Shown: piece by piece, positions 32,726 through 41,523 of the stretch | Numbering within the stretch: the stretch's first letter is position 1 | Layout: every line of letters begins with the position of its first letter | NCBI RefSeq assembly: GCF_000430765.1 | Contig: NZ_KE387239.1 | Location: forward strand, 58,856-122,855 | Direction of reading: 5' to 3' | Length of the DNA: 64,000 nucleotides | DNA from: Peribacillus kribbensis DSM 17871 | GTDB lineage: Bacteria > Bacillota > Bacilli > Bacillales > DSM-1321 | Program-made: the position numbers and the translations under genes | Notes under the pieces: model-generated | What the model saw: the letters and a program-made list of their open reading frames with translations, nothing else | Databases searched by the model: none | What the model was told of the DNA's origin: nothing

Positions 32726-33412
32726 ATGATAGAGATGTCTCAGGTTAATAAAACCTATCCCAATGGTGTTACTGCACTTAATGGGATCAATATAAAAATC
32801 GATAAAGGCGAGTTTGTATATGTGGTGGGTCCGAGCGGTGCCGGGAAGTCTACTTTCATTAAACTGATGTACCGTGAGGAAAAGCCAACGACCGGTACTA
32901 TTACAGTCAACGGAGTTCAGCTTTCCAAGCTGAGAAATACCAGGGTTCCTTTGTTCCGCCGCAATCTTGGCGTCGTTTTCCAGGATTACAAGCTGCTGCC
33001 GACACTGACTGTGTTTGAAAATGTGGCTTATGCGATGGAAGTGGTCGAGGAGCATCCAAAGGATATTAAAAAGAGAGTCATGGAAGTGCTGGATCTGGTA
33101 GGCCTGAAGCATAAAGCCCGGATGCTGCCGACTGAACTGTCAGGCGGAGAGCAGCAGCGCGTTTCGATAGCAAGGTCCATTGTGAATTCTCCTCAGGTTG
33201 TCATTGCCGATGAGCCGACAGGAAACCTTGATCCTGAAACCTCCTGGGAAATCATGAATATCCTTGAAGCAATCAATAACCGTGGAACAACTGTTGTAAT
33301 GGCTACCCATAATAGAGATATTGTAAATAATTTGAAACGTCGCGTAATCGCTATTGAGAGCGGACGGATTGTACGTGATGAACAGCAAGGAGAGTACGGC
33401 TATGAGCTTTAG
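32726..33412 (+). CDS. ftsE: Cell-division ABC ATPase FtsE
   Basis: 228 residues. Walker A GPSGAGKST (about 36-44), Q-loop FQDYKLLPTLTVFEN, signature LSGGEQQR (about 137-144), Walker B VVIADEPTGNLDP and the switch His ATHNRDIV. With FtsX it forms a membrane complex that activates a peptidoglycan hydrolase (CwlO in B. subtilis) rather than transporting a solute. ATG 32726 is chosen because the ATG four bases earlier meets a stop. The stop overlaps ftsX. Confidence 0.97.
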   Translation: MIEMSQVNKTYPNGVTALNGINIKIDKGEFVYVVGPSGAGKSTFIKLMYREEKPTTGTITVNGVQLSKLRNTRVPLFRRNLGVVFQDYKLLPTLTVFENVAYAMEVVEEHPKDIKKRVMEVLDLVGLKHKARMLPTELSGGEQQRVSIARSIVNSPQVVIADEPTGNLDPETSWEIMNILEAINNRGTTVVMATHNRDIVNNLKRRVIAIESGRIVRDEQQGEYGYEL

Positions 33413-34295
33413 AACAATAAAACGCCATTTCAGGGAGAGCGGGAAGAGCCTGACGAGAAACGGCTGGATGACATTTGCTTCGATCAGTGCGGTAACGGTG
33501 ACTTTGCTCCTGGTCGGTGTATTCTTTGTCATTATGATGAATTTAAATCATATTGCTGATAATATCCAAAAAGACGTGGAAATCAGGGTCCATCTGGATC
33601 CCTCTGCAGATGCAGCGAATAAAGAACTGATCGGACAGAAGATCAATCAGATAACTGCCGTGGATTCTGCTAAGTTTTCTCCAAAAGAGAAAGAGCTGAC
33701 CAACCTGATTAAAGACATGGGCAGTGACGGAAAGACCTTCAAGCTGTTTGAACAGGACAATCCTCTGAGTGATGTATATGTAGTCAAGACCAAAAAGCCT
33801 ACGGATGTTATAAAAACAGCAAAAACGATTGAAAAATATCAGTATGTACAATCTGTTAAATACGGCCAGGGCTATGTCGAAAAGATGTTTAATGTGGTAG
33901 AGGTAGCCCGCAATATTGGAATCGTATTGATCATTGCCTTATTATTTACCGCAATGTTCCTGATTTCAAACACGATTAAGATTACCATTGTAGCGAGAAG
34001 AAGAGAAATTGAGATTATGAGGCTAGTTGGTGCGACAAACAGCTTCATCCGCTGGCCTTTCTTCCTTGAAGGCGCATGGCTTGGGATTCTGGGTGCCATC
34101 GTACCTATCGCAGTGATTGCAGGGGTATATTCCTATATCTATGATACGGTAGGGAAAAACATCCAAATTAAATTTGTCGAGCTTCTGCAGGTGAATCCCT
34201 TCATTATCCAAATTTCAATCATCCTTGTGCTTTTAGGTGCATTGATCGGAGTCTGGGGAAGCGTGATGTCTGTAAGGAAGTTCTTAAAGGTATAA
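33402..34295 (+). CDS. ftsX: Cell-division membrane protein FtsX
   Basis: 297 residues: N-terminal membrane helix (FASISAVTVTLLLVGVFFVI), an extracellular domain (residues about 55-165), and three further helices with the FtsX permease core (FLISNTIKITIVARRREIEI, MRLVGATNSFIRWPF). It transmits FtsE ATPase activity to an extracellular cell-wall hydrolase. ATG 33402 lies inside the last codons of ftsE with AAGGAGAG upstream; a longer frame into ftsE is rejected. Confidence 0.97.
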   Translation: MSFRTIKRHFRESGKSLTRNGWMTFASISAVTVTLLLVGVFFVIMMNLNHIADNIQKDVEIRVHLDPSADAANKELIGQKINQITAVDSAKFSPKEKELTNLIKDMGSDGKTFKLFEQDNPLSDVYVVKTKKPTDVIKTAKTIEKYQYVQSVKYGQGYVEKMFNVVEVARNIGIVLIIALLFTAMFLISNTIKITIVARRREIEIMRLVGATNSFIRWPFFLEGAWLGILGAIVPIAVIAGVYSYIYDTVGKNIQIKFVELLQVNPFIIQISIILVLLGALIGVWGSVMSVRKFLKV

Positions 34296-34310
34296 AAATA
34301 GAGACAGTCC

Positions 34311-34361
34311 AAGGCTGCAGGTACACCCGGTGAAAATCGTGTGTGGCTGCAGCCTTTTTTG
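34311..34361 (+). terminator. Terminator after ftsX
   Basis: AAGGCTGCAG/CTGCAGCCTT stem with T6. A half copy of the GACTGTC-type repeat (34295-34310) immediately precedes it. Confidence 0.88.
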
Positions 34362-34558
34362 TGTCTCTGAAAATACGAATTTTAAGTCCAGCCGACCCTT
34401 TGCCAGGTGTTATTCCAAAGTTACTAAAGAAGAGACCATAAACATAATGCGTACAAGCCCGGCATATATAAAAAGAGATAGCCTTGTCCTTTTCCCGCAA
34501 AACGGGTTAGATAGTTTGCTGAAGATGATTCCTGAGCAGTAGGAGAGAGGAGCTTTTT

Positions 34559-35995
34559 ATGGGCAAAAAGTGGGTGGTGCCTCTGTCGGTGGCTTTGTCG
34601 CTGATTACCGGGGCGGCTGGAGGAATGTATGCAGGCATGAAATGGGGGGATGAGGGGGCAGGGCTTACCCAAAGAGCGGAGAGCAAAAGCAGCTCCGAGC
34701 AAGTACAGCTGGAAAAAGTCCAGCAGGCCTACCATCTGATCAAGAATAACTATGTGGAAAAAGTAAAGGGAAATCAGCTTGAGGAGGGGGCCATCCAGGG
34801 GATGCTGTCTACGCTGAAGGACCCCTACTCGGTGTATATGAACCGGGAGACCGCCCAGCAGTTCAATGAGTCACTTGATTCTTCTTTTGAAGGGATCGGA
34901 ACGGAAATAGGGGAAGAGGATGGGAAGATTATCATCATTTCACCCTACAAAAACTCTCCCGCTGAAAAAGCAGGCTTAAAGCCCCGGGATCAAATCTTAA
35001 AAGTCAATGGAGAAAGCGTTGAAGGGCTAAATCTGTATGATACACGCCTGAAGATCAGGGGGGAGAAAGGGACGGCTGTCAAACTTGAGATTAAGCGGGA
35101 GGGTGTGGCGAATCCCATCAAAATGAGCATCGTCCGCAAGACAATCCCGATTGAGACTGTCAGTTCTGAGTTGAAGGAAAGAAAGGGCGAAAAAATCGGG
35201 TATATCGCGATCACGACGTTTTCGGAGGATACAGCCAGGGACTTTGAAAAGCAGCTGAAATCCCTTGAAAAGGAAGACATAAAAGGACTGGTCATTGATG
35301 TGCGCGGAAACCCGGGCGGGCTGCTTTCCTCTGTCCAGGAAATTCTCGGTGAATTTGTTACCAAAGATAAGCCATATATCCAGATTCAAAAACGTAATGG
35401 GGATAAACAGGCGTATTATACGACGCTGAAAAAAGAAAAACCGTATAAAGTCGCGGTCCTGATCAATAAAGGAAGTGCGTCCGCTGCGGAAATCCTGGCG
35501 GGAGCCTTAAAGGAAGCAGAAGGCTATCAGCTGATCGGGGAGAAGACCTTCGGGAAAGGGACTGTGCAGCAGGCGGTGCCGATGGAAGATGGCAGCAATA
35601 TCAAGCTGACTCTGTATAAATGGCTGACACCTGAAGGAAACTGGATCCATAAAAAAGGGATTGAGCCGACGATCGAAATCAGCCAGCCGGCGATCTTCAA
35701 TACGCAGCCGCTTTCGATCGAGGAATCCTTTGAAAGGGATGACAATGACGAGCAGATCAAGCACGCCCAGGTGATGCTGAACAATCTGGGCTTTGAAACA
35801 GGACGCGAGGATGGCTACTTCGATGACAAAACCGAAATCGCAATTAAAGCCTTCCAGTCTCATGAAAAACTTAAGCCGACCGGCATATTAAGTCCTAAAA
35901 CAGCGCGCGAAATCACGCAGGCCGCCGCGGACTATGTAAAAGACGAGCAGCACGACCTCCAGCTCCGCATGGCCCTCAGCTACCTGGCCAAATAA
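34559..35995 (+). CDS. ctpB: Carboxy-terminal processing protease CtpB (S41)
   Basis: 478 residues, the size of B. subtilis CtpB (YvjB). N-terminal signal anchor (VVPLSVALSLITGAAGG), PDZ domain (about 95-170, with SFEGIGTEIGEEDGKIIII), S41 protease core with catalytic Ser in NKGSASAAEIL (about residue 305) and Lys in KTFGKGTVQQ (about 331), and a C-terminal peptidoglycan-binding domain (about 400-465, LNNLGFETGREDGYFDDKTE). In B. subtilis CtpB cleaves SpoIVFA in the mother cell-forespore space to activate sigma-K. ATG 34559 follows GGAGAGAGGAG. Same position as in B. subtilis, directly after ftsX. Confidence 0.95.
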   Translation: MGKKWVVPLSVALSLITGAAGGMYAGMKWGDEGAGLTQRAESKSSSEQVQLEKVQQAYHLIKNNYVEKVKGNQLEEGAIQGMLSTLKDPYSVYMNRETAQQFNESLDSSFEGIGTEIGEEDGKIIIISPYKNSPAEKAGLKPRDQILKVNGESVEGLNLYDTRLKIRGEKGTAVKLEIKREGVANPIKMSIVRKTIPIETVSSELKERKGEKIGYIAITTFSEDTARDFEKQLKSLEKEDIKGLVIDVRGNPGGLLSSVQEILGEFVTKDKPYIQIQKRNGDKQAYYTTLKKEKPYKVAVLINKGSASAAEILAGALKEAEGYQLIGEKTFGKGTVQQAVPMEDGSNIKLTLYKWLTPEGNWIHKKGIEPTIEISQPAIFNTQPLSIEESFERDDNDEQIKHAQVMLNNLGFETGREDGYFDDKTEIAIKAFQSHEKLKPTGILSPKTAREITQAAADYVKDEQHDLQLRMALSYLAK

Positions 35996-36029
35996 CCAGA
36001 GCCTCCCGGATGCGGGGGCTCTTTTTTAT
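35996..36029 (+). terminator. Terminator after ctpB
   Basis: AGAGCCTCCCG/CGGGGGCTCT stem with ATG loop and T6. Confidence 0.92.
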
Positions 36030-36105
36030 GGGGACTGCCCATTTCCCGTGCCGCAAGGCTTCTCATGGTGCATGACCCCAATCCTAAGATTTTTCCTCAA
36101 AAAGT

Positions 36106-36134
36106 TGAAACCTTTTCTCCGGGCTTCCGTATTA
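36106..36134 (+). promoter_or_regulatory. ECF sigma (SigW-like) promoter of the Ter operon
   Basis: TGAAAC (36106-36111), followed by CTTTT, 16-bp spacer, CGTATTA (36128-36134). This is the SigW/ECF pattern (TGAAAC N16 CGTA). The homologous yceC operon of B. subtilis is known to be under stress sigma factors including SigW, SigM and SigB. Confidence 0.8.
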
Positions 36135-36252
36135 GTGTAGGGAAAGGTGCCCGGCGGGCTGCCGGGTTCTGTGTAATTTGTTGGAACTTGGAGATAAAAA
36201 TGATAAAATTTTAGATATCTCAAGTATGTCAAAGTAAGGGAGAGTGCAGGAA

Positions 36253-36849
36253 TTGGCGATTTCATTGCAAAAGGGTCAAAAGATCGATTTGACTAAGGGC
36301 CGGGCTGGTTTGACCAATATTACGGTCGGGCTGGGCTGGGATCCGGTAAAAAAGGGAGGTCTATTCGGCAGTCTTCTGGGCGGCGGAGCTGATGTGGATT
36401 GCGATGCATCCGTATTGATGCTGGATCAGAATGATAAGCTGAGAGACCAGAAGGACCTGATCTACTTCGGAAACAAGACTAGTAAATGCCGCAGCGTGAA
36501 GCACTCTGGAGACAACTTGACCGGCGCGGGTGAAGGCGATGACGAGCAGATCATGGTCGATCTTACAAAGGTGCCCCAGGATGTACATAAGCTGGTCTTC
36601 GTCGTGAACATCTATCAGGCCAAGCAGCGCAAACAGCATTTTGGGATGATTCAGAATGCGTTCATCCGAGTGGTGAACTCCAGCAATAATGAAGAACTGA
36701 TTAAATTCAATCTTACAGAAAACTATTCAGGTCTTACATCATTATTCCCAGGCGAGCTGTACCGTCATAATGGAGAATGGAAATTCTCCGCGGTGGGACA
36801 GGGAACAAATGACTTTTCCATCGGTGACATCGCAAACCGCTTCCGTTAA
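36253..36849 (+). CDS. yceC: TerD-family protein, copy 1 (YceC-like)
   Basis: About 198 residues. TerD domain: LQKGQKIDLTKGRAGL start, VGLGWDPVKKG, DVDCDASVLMLD and [17 protein letters not shown], the acidic residues forming the double calcium-binding site of TerD proteins. It has an extra GGLFGSLLGGGA insert and lacks the FDLDxS loop of the other two copies, as YceC does compared with YceD/YceE. TerD proteins are part of the Ter envelope-stress and tellurite/phage-response complex near the membrane. Start TTG 36253 is inferred from the MAISL start of the paralogues; GTG 36244 is in frame. Confidence 0.9.
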   Translation: MAISLQKGQKIDLTKGRAGLTNITVGLGWDPVKKGGLFGSLLGGGADVDCDASVLMLDQNDKLRDQKDLIYFGNKTSKCRSVKHSGDNLTGAGEGDDEQIMVDLTKVPQDVHKLVFVVNIYQAKQRKQHFGMIQNAFIRVVNSSNNEELIKFNLTENYSGLTSLFPGELYRHNGEWKFSAVGQGTNDFSIGDIANRFR

Positions 36850-36926
36850 TGAAAGGCTGTTTACTCCACTCAATAATGGGAATCACTTAATAGAGGACAA
36901 AAACTAATTAAAGCGAGGGTTTTAAC

Positions 36927-37505
36927 ATGGCAATTTCTTTATCAAAAGGACAAAAAGTAGATTTGACAAAATCTAATCCAGGCCTGAAAAACATTGTTGT
37001 CGGCCTTGGCTGGGATGTAAATAAATATGATGGCGGAAATGATTTTGATCTGGACTCTTCCGTATTCTTGCTGGATGCTTCAGGCAAGTGTGCGTCTGAG
37101 CAGGATTTCATTTTCTTCAATAATCTTGTGGGTGCCGGCGGCGCGGTAGAGCATACTGGCGATAACCTGACAGGTGCAGGCGACGGCGATGATGAGCAGG
37201 TCAAAATCGACCTTTCCAGTGTTCCTGCGAACATCGAGAAAATTACGTTCACCATTACCATCCATGAAGCAGAGTCACGCAATCAAAACTTTGGCCAGGT
37301 GTCCAATTCCTTCGTCCGTATTTTTAATCCTGAAAGCAACGAAGAATTGATCCGCTATGACCTGGGAGAAGATTTCTCCATTGAAACAGCCGTCGTAGTA
37401 GGCGAGCTGTACCGCCACAGCGGAGAATGGAAGTTCAATGCCATCGGCAGCGGCTACCAGGGCGGACTGGCTTCACTTGTACGCGATTTTGGCTTAAACG
37501 TGTAA
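36927..37505 (+). CDS. yceD: TerD-family protein, copy 2 (YceD-like)
   Basis: 192 residues, full-length TerD domain. Begins [20 protein letters not shown]; calcium-site motifs [13 protein letters not shown] and [16 protein letters not shown]; conserved [12 protein letters not shown] and the C-terminal [18 protein letters not shown]. Very similar to the next gene. ATG 36927 behind AAGCGAGGG. Lies 77 bp after the first terD and 87 bp before the third, no terminators in between, so a single operon is expected. Confidence 0.95.
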   Translation: MAISLSKGQKVDLTKSNPGLKNIVVGLGWDVNKYDGGNDFDLDSSVFLLDASGKCASEQDFIFFNNLVGAGGAVEHTGDNLTGAGDGDDEQVKIDLSSVPANIEKITFTITIHEAESRNQNFGQVSNSFVRIFNPESNEELIRYDLGEDFSIETAVVVGELYRHSGEWKFNAIGSGYQGGLASLVRDFGLNV

Positions 37506-37592
37506 TAACAGATTCAGGCAGGAAGGCGGATGGAAATGAAATACAGCTTCCTTCCATCCAGCTTTCATTGTACGATAATGGGGTGAAAAAAT

Positions 37593-38171
37593 ATGGCGAT
37601 ACAGCTTTCCAAGGGTCAGCGCATCGATCTGACTAAAACAAATCCAGGCCTGACAAAGGTTAATATTGGCCTTGGCTGGGACACGAACAAGTACTCCGGA
37701 GGCTTTGATTTTGACCTGGATGCCTCTGCATTCCTTGCCAATGACCAGAATAAAGTCCAGTACGATGAGGAATTTGTTTTTTACAACAATCTAAAAAGTC
37801 CTACAGGTGCAGTCGAGCACACAGGGGACAACAGGACAGGTGAAGGAGAAGGAGACGATGAGACCATCGTAGTCGACTTTACACAGATGCCTTCCCATGT
37901 AACAAAAATCGGCATCGCGGTAACCATCCATGATGCTGAAGCCAGAAAGCAGAACTTCGGCCAGGTATCCAATGCTTTTGTCCGTGTAGTGAATGCGGAA
38001 AATGACCAGGAAATCCTGCGTTATGACCTAGGGGAAGACTTCTCTGTGGAAACAGCCGTGGTGGTCTGTGAGCTTTATAAGCATGGAGCCGATTGGAAGT
38101 TCAACGCGATCGGCAGCGGATTTTCAGGCGGTCTGGCAGCTCTCTGCCAGAATTACGGACTGGAAGTATAG
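37593..38171 (+). CDS. yceE: TerD-family protein, copy 3 (YceE-like)
   Basis: 192 residues, same architecture as copy 2: [83 protein letters not shown]. The acidic calcium-binding residues are kept. Copies 2 and 3 align without gaps over nearly all their length, so they are tandem duplicates. Ribosome site GGGGTGA before ATG 37593. Confidence 0.95.
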   Translation: MAIQLSKGQRIDLTKTNPGLTKVNIGLGWDTNKYSGGFDFDLDASAFLANDQNKVQYDEEFVFYNNLKSPTGAVEHTGDNRTGEGEGDDETIVVDFTQMPSHVTKIGIAVTIHDAEARKQNFGQVSNAFVRVVNAENDQEILRYDLGEDFSVETAVVVCELYKHGADWKFNAIGSGFSGGLAALCQNYGLEV

Positions 38172-38244
38172 GTTTCAATGCGGACGGTGCATCAGTCCGT
38201 GCTTTTGCATCGTCCACTTTATTTAGAAGGAGAAATTTAATTAC

Positions 38245-38991
38245 ATGGACTTTTTACATGATTTATTGCACAGTTATGGGTCATTCTTTTCCTGGGATGC
38301 CCTGAAGGCGGTCATTTCCGATCCGGGAAGCTGGGCTGTAGTTGGGACACTTGTCATTCTTGAAGGTCTCCTTTCAGCCGATAACGCTTTGGTTTTAGCC
38401 GTAATGGTTAAGCACCTTCCGAAAAAACAGCAGAAAAAGGCACTTTTTTATGGTATCATTGGAGCTTATTTATTCCGTTTCTTAGCCATCGGGCTTGGTG
38501 TCTTCCTGATTAAAATTACCTGGATCAAGATTGCCGGCGGCTTATATCTTCTTTATCTTTCTCTCTCCTACTTTATTAAGAAAAATAAGGATGATGGGGA
38601 AGAAGAAGTTAAAAACAAGAATATGGGCTTCTGGAGAACGGTTCTTACCGTTGAAATTATGGACATCGCCTTCAGTATTGACTCTGTCATTGCGGCGTTC
38701 GGTGTTTCAGATTCGATTTGGGTTCTTTTCCTTGGAGGGATCCTTGGAGTGTTGATGATGCGTGGAGTAGCCCAGCTCTTCCTTGCACTTATCGAGCGTG
38801 TTCCTGAATTCGAAACAACAGCTTTCGTTATGATTGCTCTCATTGCTGTCAAGATGATCGTAAGCCCTTGGTTCCATCTGGAAGAGCTTATATTCTTCGG
38901 CATTCTGATCGTTGTCTTCCTTGGTACATTTGTGGTTCATAAAATCAAAAAGAACCGCACGGATGCACACCAGACTGGCACAAACAAGTAA
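38245..38991 (+). CDS. yceF: TerC-family integral membrane protein (YceF-like)
   Basis: 248 residues with about seven to eight membrane helices. TerC features: LVILEGLLSADNALVLAVMV, with the conserved Glu and Asp, and TVEIMDIAFSIDSVIAAFGV, the second half-repeat with E..DIxFSxDS. TerC proteins help load metal (Mn) into or out of the cell envelope and anchor TerD partners; in Bacillus related proteins export manganese. AAGGAG precedes ATG 38245. A strong terminator follows, so the later Ter genes from 42.8 kb form a separate unit. Confidence 0.93.
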   Translation: MDFLHDLLHSYGSFFSWDALKAVISDPGSWAVVGTLVILEGLLSADNALVLAVMVKHLPKKQQKKALFYGIIGAYLFRFLAIGLGVFLIKITWIKIAGGLYLLYLSLSYFIKKNKDDGEEEVKNKNMGFWRTVLTVEIMDIAFSIDSVIAAFGVSDSIWVLFLGGILGVLMMRGVAQLFLALIERVPEFETTAFVMIALIAVKMIVSPWFHLEELIFFGILIVVFLGTFVVHKIKKNRTDAHQTGTNK

Positions 38992-39004
38992 TCATAAACA
39001 CTAT

Positions 39005-39046
39005 AAAAAGGGGAAAGAAACGGACTCGTCTCTTTCCCTTTTTTTG
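39005..39046 (+). terminator. Terminator after terC
   Basis: AAGGGGAAAGA/TCTTTCCCTT stem with a 10-12 nt loop and a T7 run. Confidence 0.92.
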
Positions 39047-39129
39047 TTTAAATGTTTTTGGGGCAGGGGCAGCGAGGTGCCGGATTTGTATAAAAGTTTG
39101 AATGGGATTCCGTTTTGGGCATACCGAAA

Positions 39130-39475
39130 GTATTATCCACAATTCGAAGCATGCGGTCTTCACCATGCAGACGTTAAAGGAAATGGGAATTCATTTATCT
39201 ATTAATGACTTTGAAACGGGTTATTCAACCCTAAGCTATTTAAACTCGTTCCCTATTGATACCCTGAAGAATTAATCAGACCTTTACATGGAATATTTTT
39301 ACCGATGAAAAAGATGCTTCACTAGTCAGTGCCATTATCGGCGTCGAGACCACAGAAAGCTGCATACTCTCCAACAAAGAAAATGTAATGAAGCCCCAGG
39401 TTTATTTAGCATGCTAATACCACCTAATGAGATGGAGACATTGGCTAAAATAAGAATTAAATATTCTTTAAAAAA
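39130..39475 (+). pseudogene. Decayed EAL-domain (c-di-GMP phosphodiesterase) fragment
   Basis: C-terminal part of an EAL domain in broken frames. QTLKEMGIHLSINDFETGYS and TLSYLNSFPIDTLK (39169-39273) match the DDFGTGYSSLSYLKxFPIDTLK core. After a stop and frame changes follow DEKDASLVSAIIGVE (39305-39350), LHTLQQ and finally FSMLIPPNEMETLAKI (39406-39454), the usual EAL end. The N-terminal half with the EAL motif is gone. Clearly non-functional. With the broken GGDEF gene at 29 kb this is the second lost c-di-GMP enzyme in the window. Confidence 0.85.
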
Positions 39476-39513
39476 TAAAGCCGTATGCTCTTTGCATATG
39501 GTTTTATAATTTT
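39476..39513 (+). terminator. Terminator of the former EAL gene
   Basis: AAGCCGTATGC/GCATATGGTTTT stem and T-rich tail right after the EAL remnant's last codons. Confidence 0.75.
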
Positions 39514-39692
39514 TTCTGCTAAATATAAATAACAATTCAGCATGTCTAATTGGATACAACTAGTATTGAAATGAAAATAACAAATTTTTTACATAGTTTA
39601 CTATCTCTTATTATTTTTGGTTTAGAGGATTTACATCGTTCCACTATAGTTAAAAGTAGTATATTTTTTATTTATTCTAGGGAGTGTAGCAA

Positions 39693-39876
39693 ATGAAAAT
39701 GAAAAAGAAAAAGAACAAGAAGAAGATTTTATTCGCAGCGCTTACTGCCCTTATTAACATTGGCCAGCGAATTGCCTGCAAGAGCAGCCTCGGCTGCAGA
39801 AAACCTTTCCACATCAGACAGTAGCTCAATAATTTTATCCTATAATTCTACAAAGAAAGATAAGGAGGAGATTAGT
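39693..39876 (+). pseudogene. Frameshifted signal-peptide fragment of a secreted protein
   Basis: ATG 39693 behind GGAGTG encodes a lysine-rich start and hydrophobic stretch (KKILFAALTALINI) that runs out of frame; in the next frame the typical cleavage region ASELPARAASA follows (from 39760). The joined sequence is a signal peptide with no mature domain left, directly upstream of the next secreted gene. Either the stub of a lost gene or a displaced start of the next one. Confidence 0.5.
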
Positions 39877-41481
39877 TTGAAACGGACCATTAACAAAATC
39901 CTGTTTCCGGTAGTGGCAGTGTGTAGTTTGGCAGTATCAGGGCTGCCCGCTTTACATATTCCAGGAAATCAGGCTGAAGCTGCAAAAAACGCTCCTGAAA
40001 ACACAGGTCAAAAGCACTTAGCGCTCGGTTATCCAGATTTGAAAGAAGCCAGAGAGACAAGCAAACTGGCGAATGGTGTAACCTACACCAAAATTGTCCG
40101 TGGTGAAGCTTCTAAAAACGACTTTTTTACAGTAGATGTCGATTTTGTTAAGACAGAAGAAGAGGCAGCCACTCTATCTGAAAGCTTGTCTAAACAGGGC
40201 TATCATCCTTTTGTTGACCGGATTTCTAACCGGGCAAGTGATGACAAGGAAAAAGGAGATCTTGGACTCCTTGTAAGAGCAGGTAAATTTAAGACGGAGC
40301 AGGAAGCAAAGGAACTTCAGCTGAAATTAACATCAGATGGATATTCCGGACTAAGAGTTGTTTTCAGTGGTGAGGATGGCCAAAAAACCTCTGGTCCATG
40401 GGTGGTGGATGTGTTAGAAGTTAATCCGAAAATTTATAAGGGAAACATTGTTCCTGAATTAAGCAATGATGAGATTCCCGGAAGAGAAAAGCTAACTTCG
40501 ATGGCATCCCGAGATCAAGCATTGGCCGGCATAAACGGCGGTTATTTTGTAATGGGGGAGAATGACGGAACAACAGGAGACCTCGCAGGGATTTCTGTTG
40601 TTGGAGGAAAGGTGCTGAGTGAGGCAGTGAACGGCCGCTCCAGTTTTATCTTTTCTTCCGACGGCAGTAAATCGGACATTGCCTCTGTTTCTACCGAGCA
40701 AAAGGCTGCTTCCTCGGATGGTTCAGTCCGTGAAGTGGATGGTCTCAACCGAAAGCCAGGCTTAATCCGCGGCTGTGGTGGAACCGGCGGGGACAGCCCG
40801 ACAGAAAAGCCAAAGCATGATTTTAGCTGCAAAGACCCAAGCGAGCTGATCGCGTTCACCCCTGAATTTGGTAAAAAGACGGTTTCTGGTGATGGAGTGG
40901 AAGCAGTCTTAGACAAGGCGGGAAAAGTCCTTGAGCTCAGGACGACTCGAGGAGGAGATATTCCACAGGATGGAACGGTGCTCTCAGGTACAGATGAAGC
41001 AACTCAGTGGCTTCTTGCTCATGCCAAGAAAGGAATGAAGGTCAATGTTTCCGTCGGGGTGTCTGCTGATGGTAAGCGGCTGGAGGCAAATAAAACAACG
41101 AATATTATTAACGGCGGCCCTAGATTGGTGAAGGACGGAAAGATATCAATAAATACCGCAGCAGAAGGCTTTCATTGGGCTGAGGATCCTGAGTTTTATT
41201 ATCGTTTCGGTGAAAAGAGAAACCCAAGAACACTAGTGGGTATTAAACCGGATGGCCATTTACTTTTGGTAACGGTCAACGGACGTGCTCCTGGCTACAG
41301 TGTAGGGGCAAACTTTAAAGAAAGTGCAGCCATAATGAAGTCACTTGGCGCAAAGGATGCTATGAATCTCGATGGCGGCGGTTCAACAACAATGACTGTG
41401 GGCCATGAAATGGTTACCAGGCCTTCGGATGCAACAGGCGAACGCGAGGTTGGAGATGCTATCCTCCTTTTACCTAGATAA
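39877..41481 (+). CDS. Secreted SPOR-repeat/phosphodiester glycosidase (NAGPA) family protein
   Basis: About 534 residues. Signal peptide ILFPVVAVCSLAVSGLPA with cleavage near QAEA-A. Residues about 80-175 contain two SPOR-like repeats (FFTVDVDFVKTEEEAATLSE and VRAGKFKTEQEAKELQLKL). The rest is the NAGPA/phosphodiester glycosidase domain, with AGINGGYFVM, NIINGGPRLV, NPRTLVGIKPDGHLLLVTVN and MNLDGGGSTTMTV. NAGPA-type enzymes hydrolyse sugar-phosphodiester bonds; bacterial members are often linked to exopolysaccharide or teichoic acids. TTG 39877 with TAAGGAGGAGA is the preferred start. The next gene is also a secreted phosphodiesterase, so the two probably work together on a wall polymer (inference). 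Confidence 0.88.
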   Translation: MKRTINKILFPVVAVCSLAVSGLPALHIPGNQAEAAKNAPENTGQKHLALGYPDLKEARETSKLANGVTYTKIVRGEASKNDFFTVDVDFVKTEEEAATLSESLSKQGYHPFVDRISNRASDDKEKGDLGLLVRAGKFKTEQEAKELQLKLTSDGYSGLRVVFSGEDGQKTSGPWVVDVLEVNPKIYKGNIVPELSNDEIPGREKLTSMASRDQALAGINGGYFVMGENDGTTGDLAGISVVGGKVLSEAVNGRSSFIFSSDGSKSDIASVSTEQKAASSDGSVREVDGLNRKPGLIRGCGGTGGDSPTEKPKHDFSCKDPSELIAFTPEFGKKTVSGDGVEAVLDKAGKVLELRTTRGGDIPQDGTVLSGTDEATQWLLAHAKKGMKVNVSVGVSADGKRLEANKTTNIINGGPRLVKDGKISINTAAEGFHWAEDPEFYYRFGEKRNPRTLVGIKPDGHLLLVTVNGRAPGYSVGANFKESAAIMKSLGAKDAMNLDGGGSTTMTVGHEMVTRPSDATGEREVGDAILLLPR

Positions 41482-41523
41482 ATATAACCAAATAAACAAT
41501 ACGTGAATTAGGAGGAAAACAAT

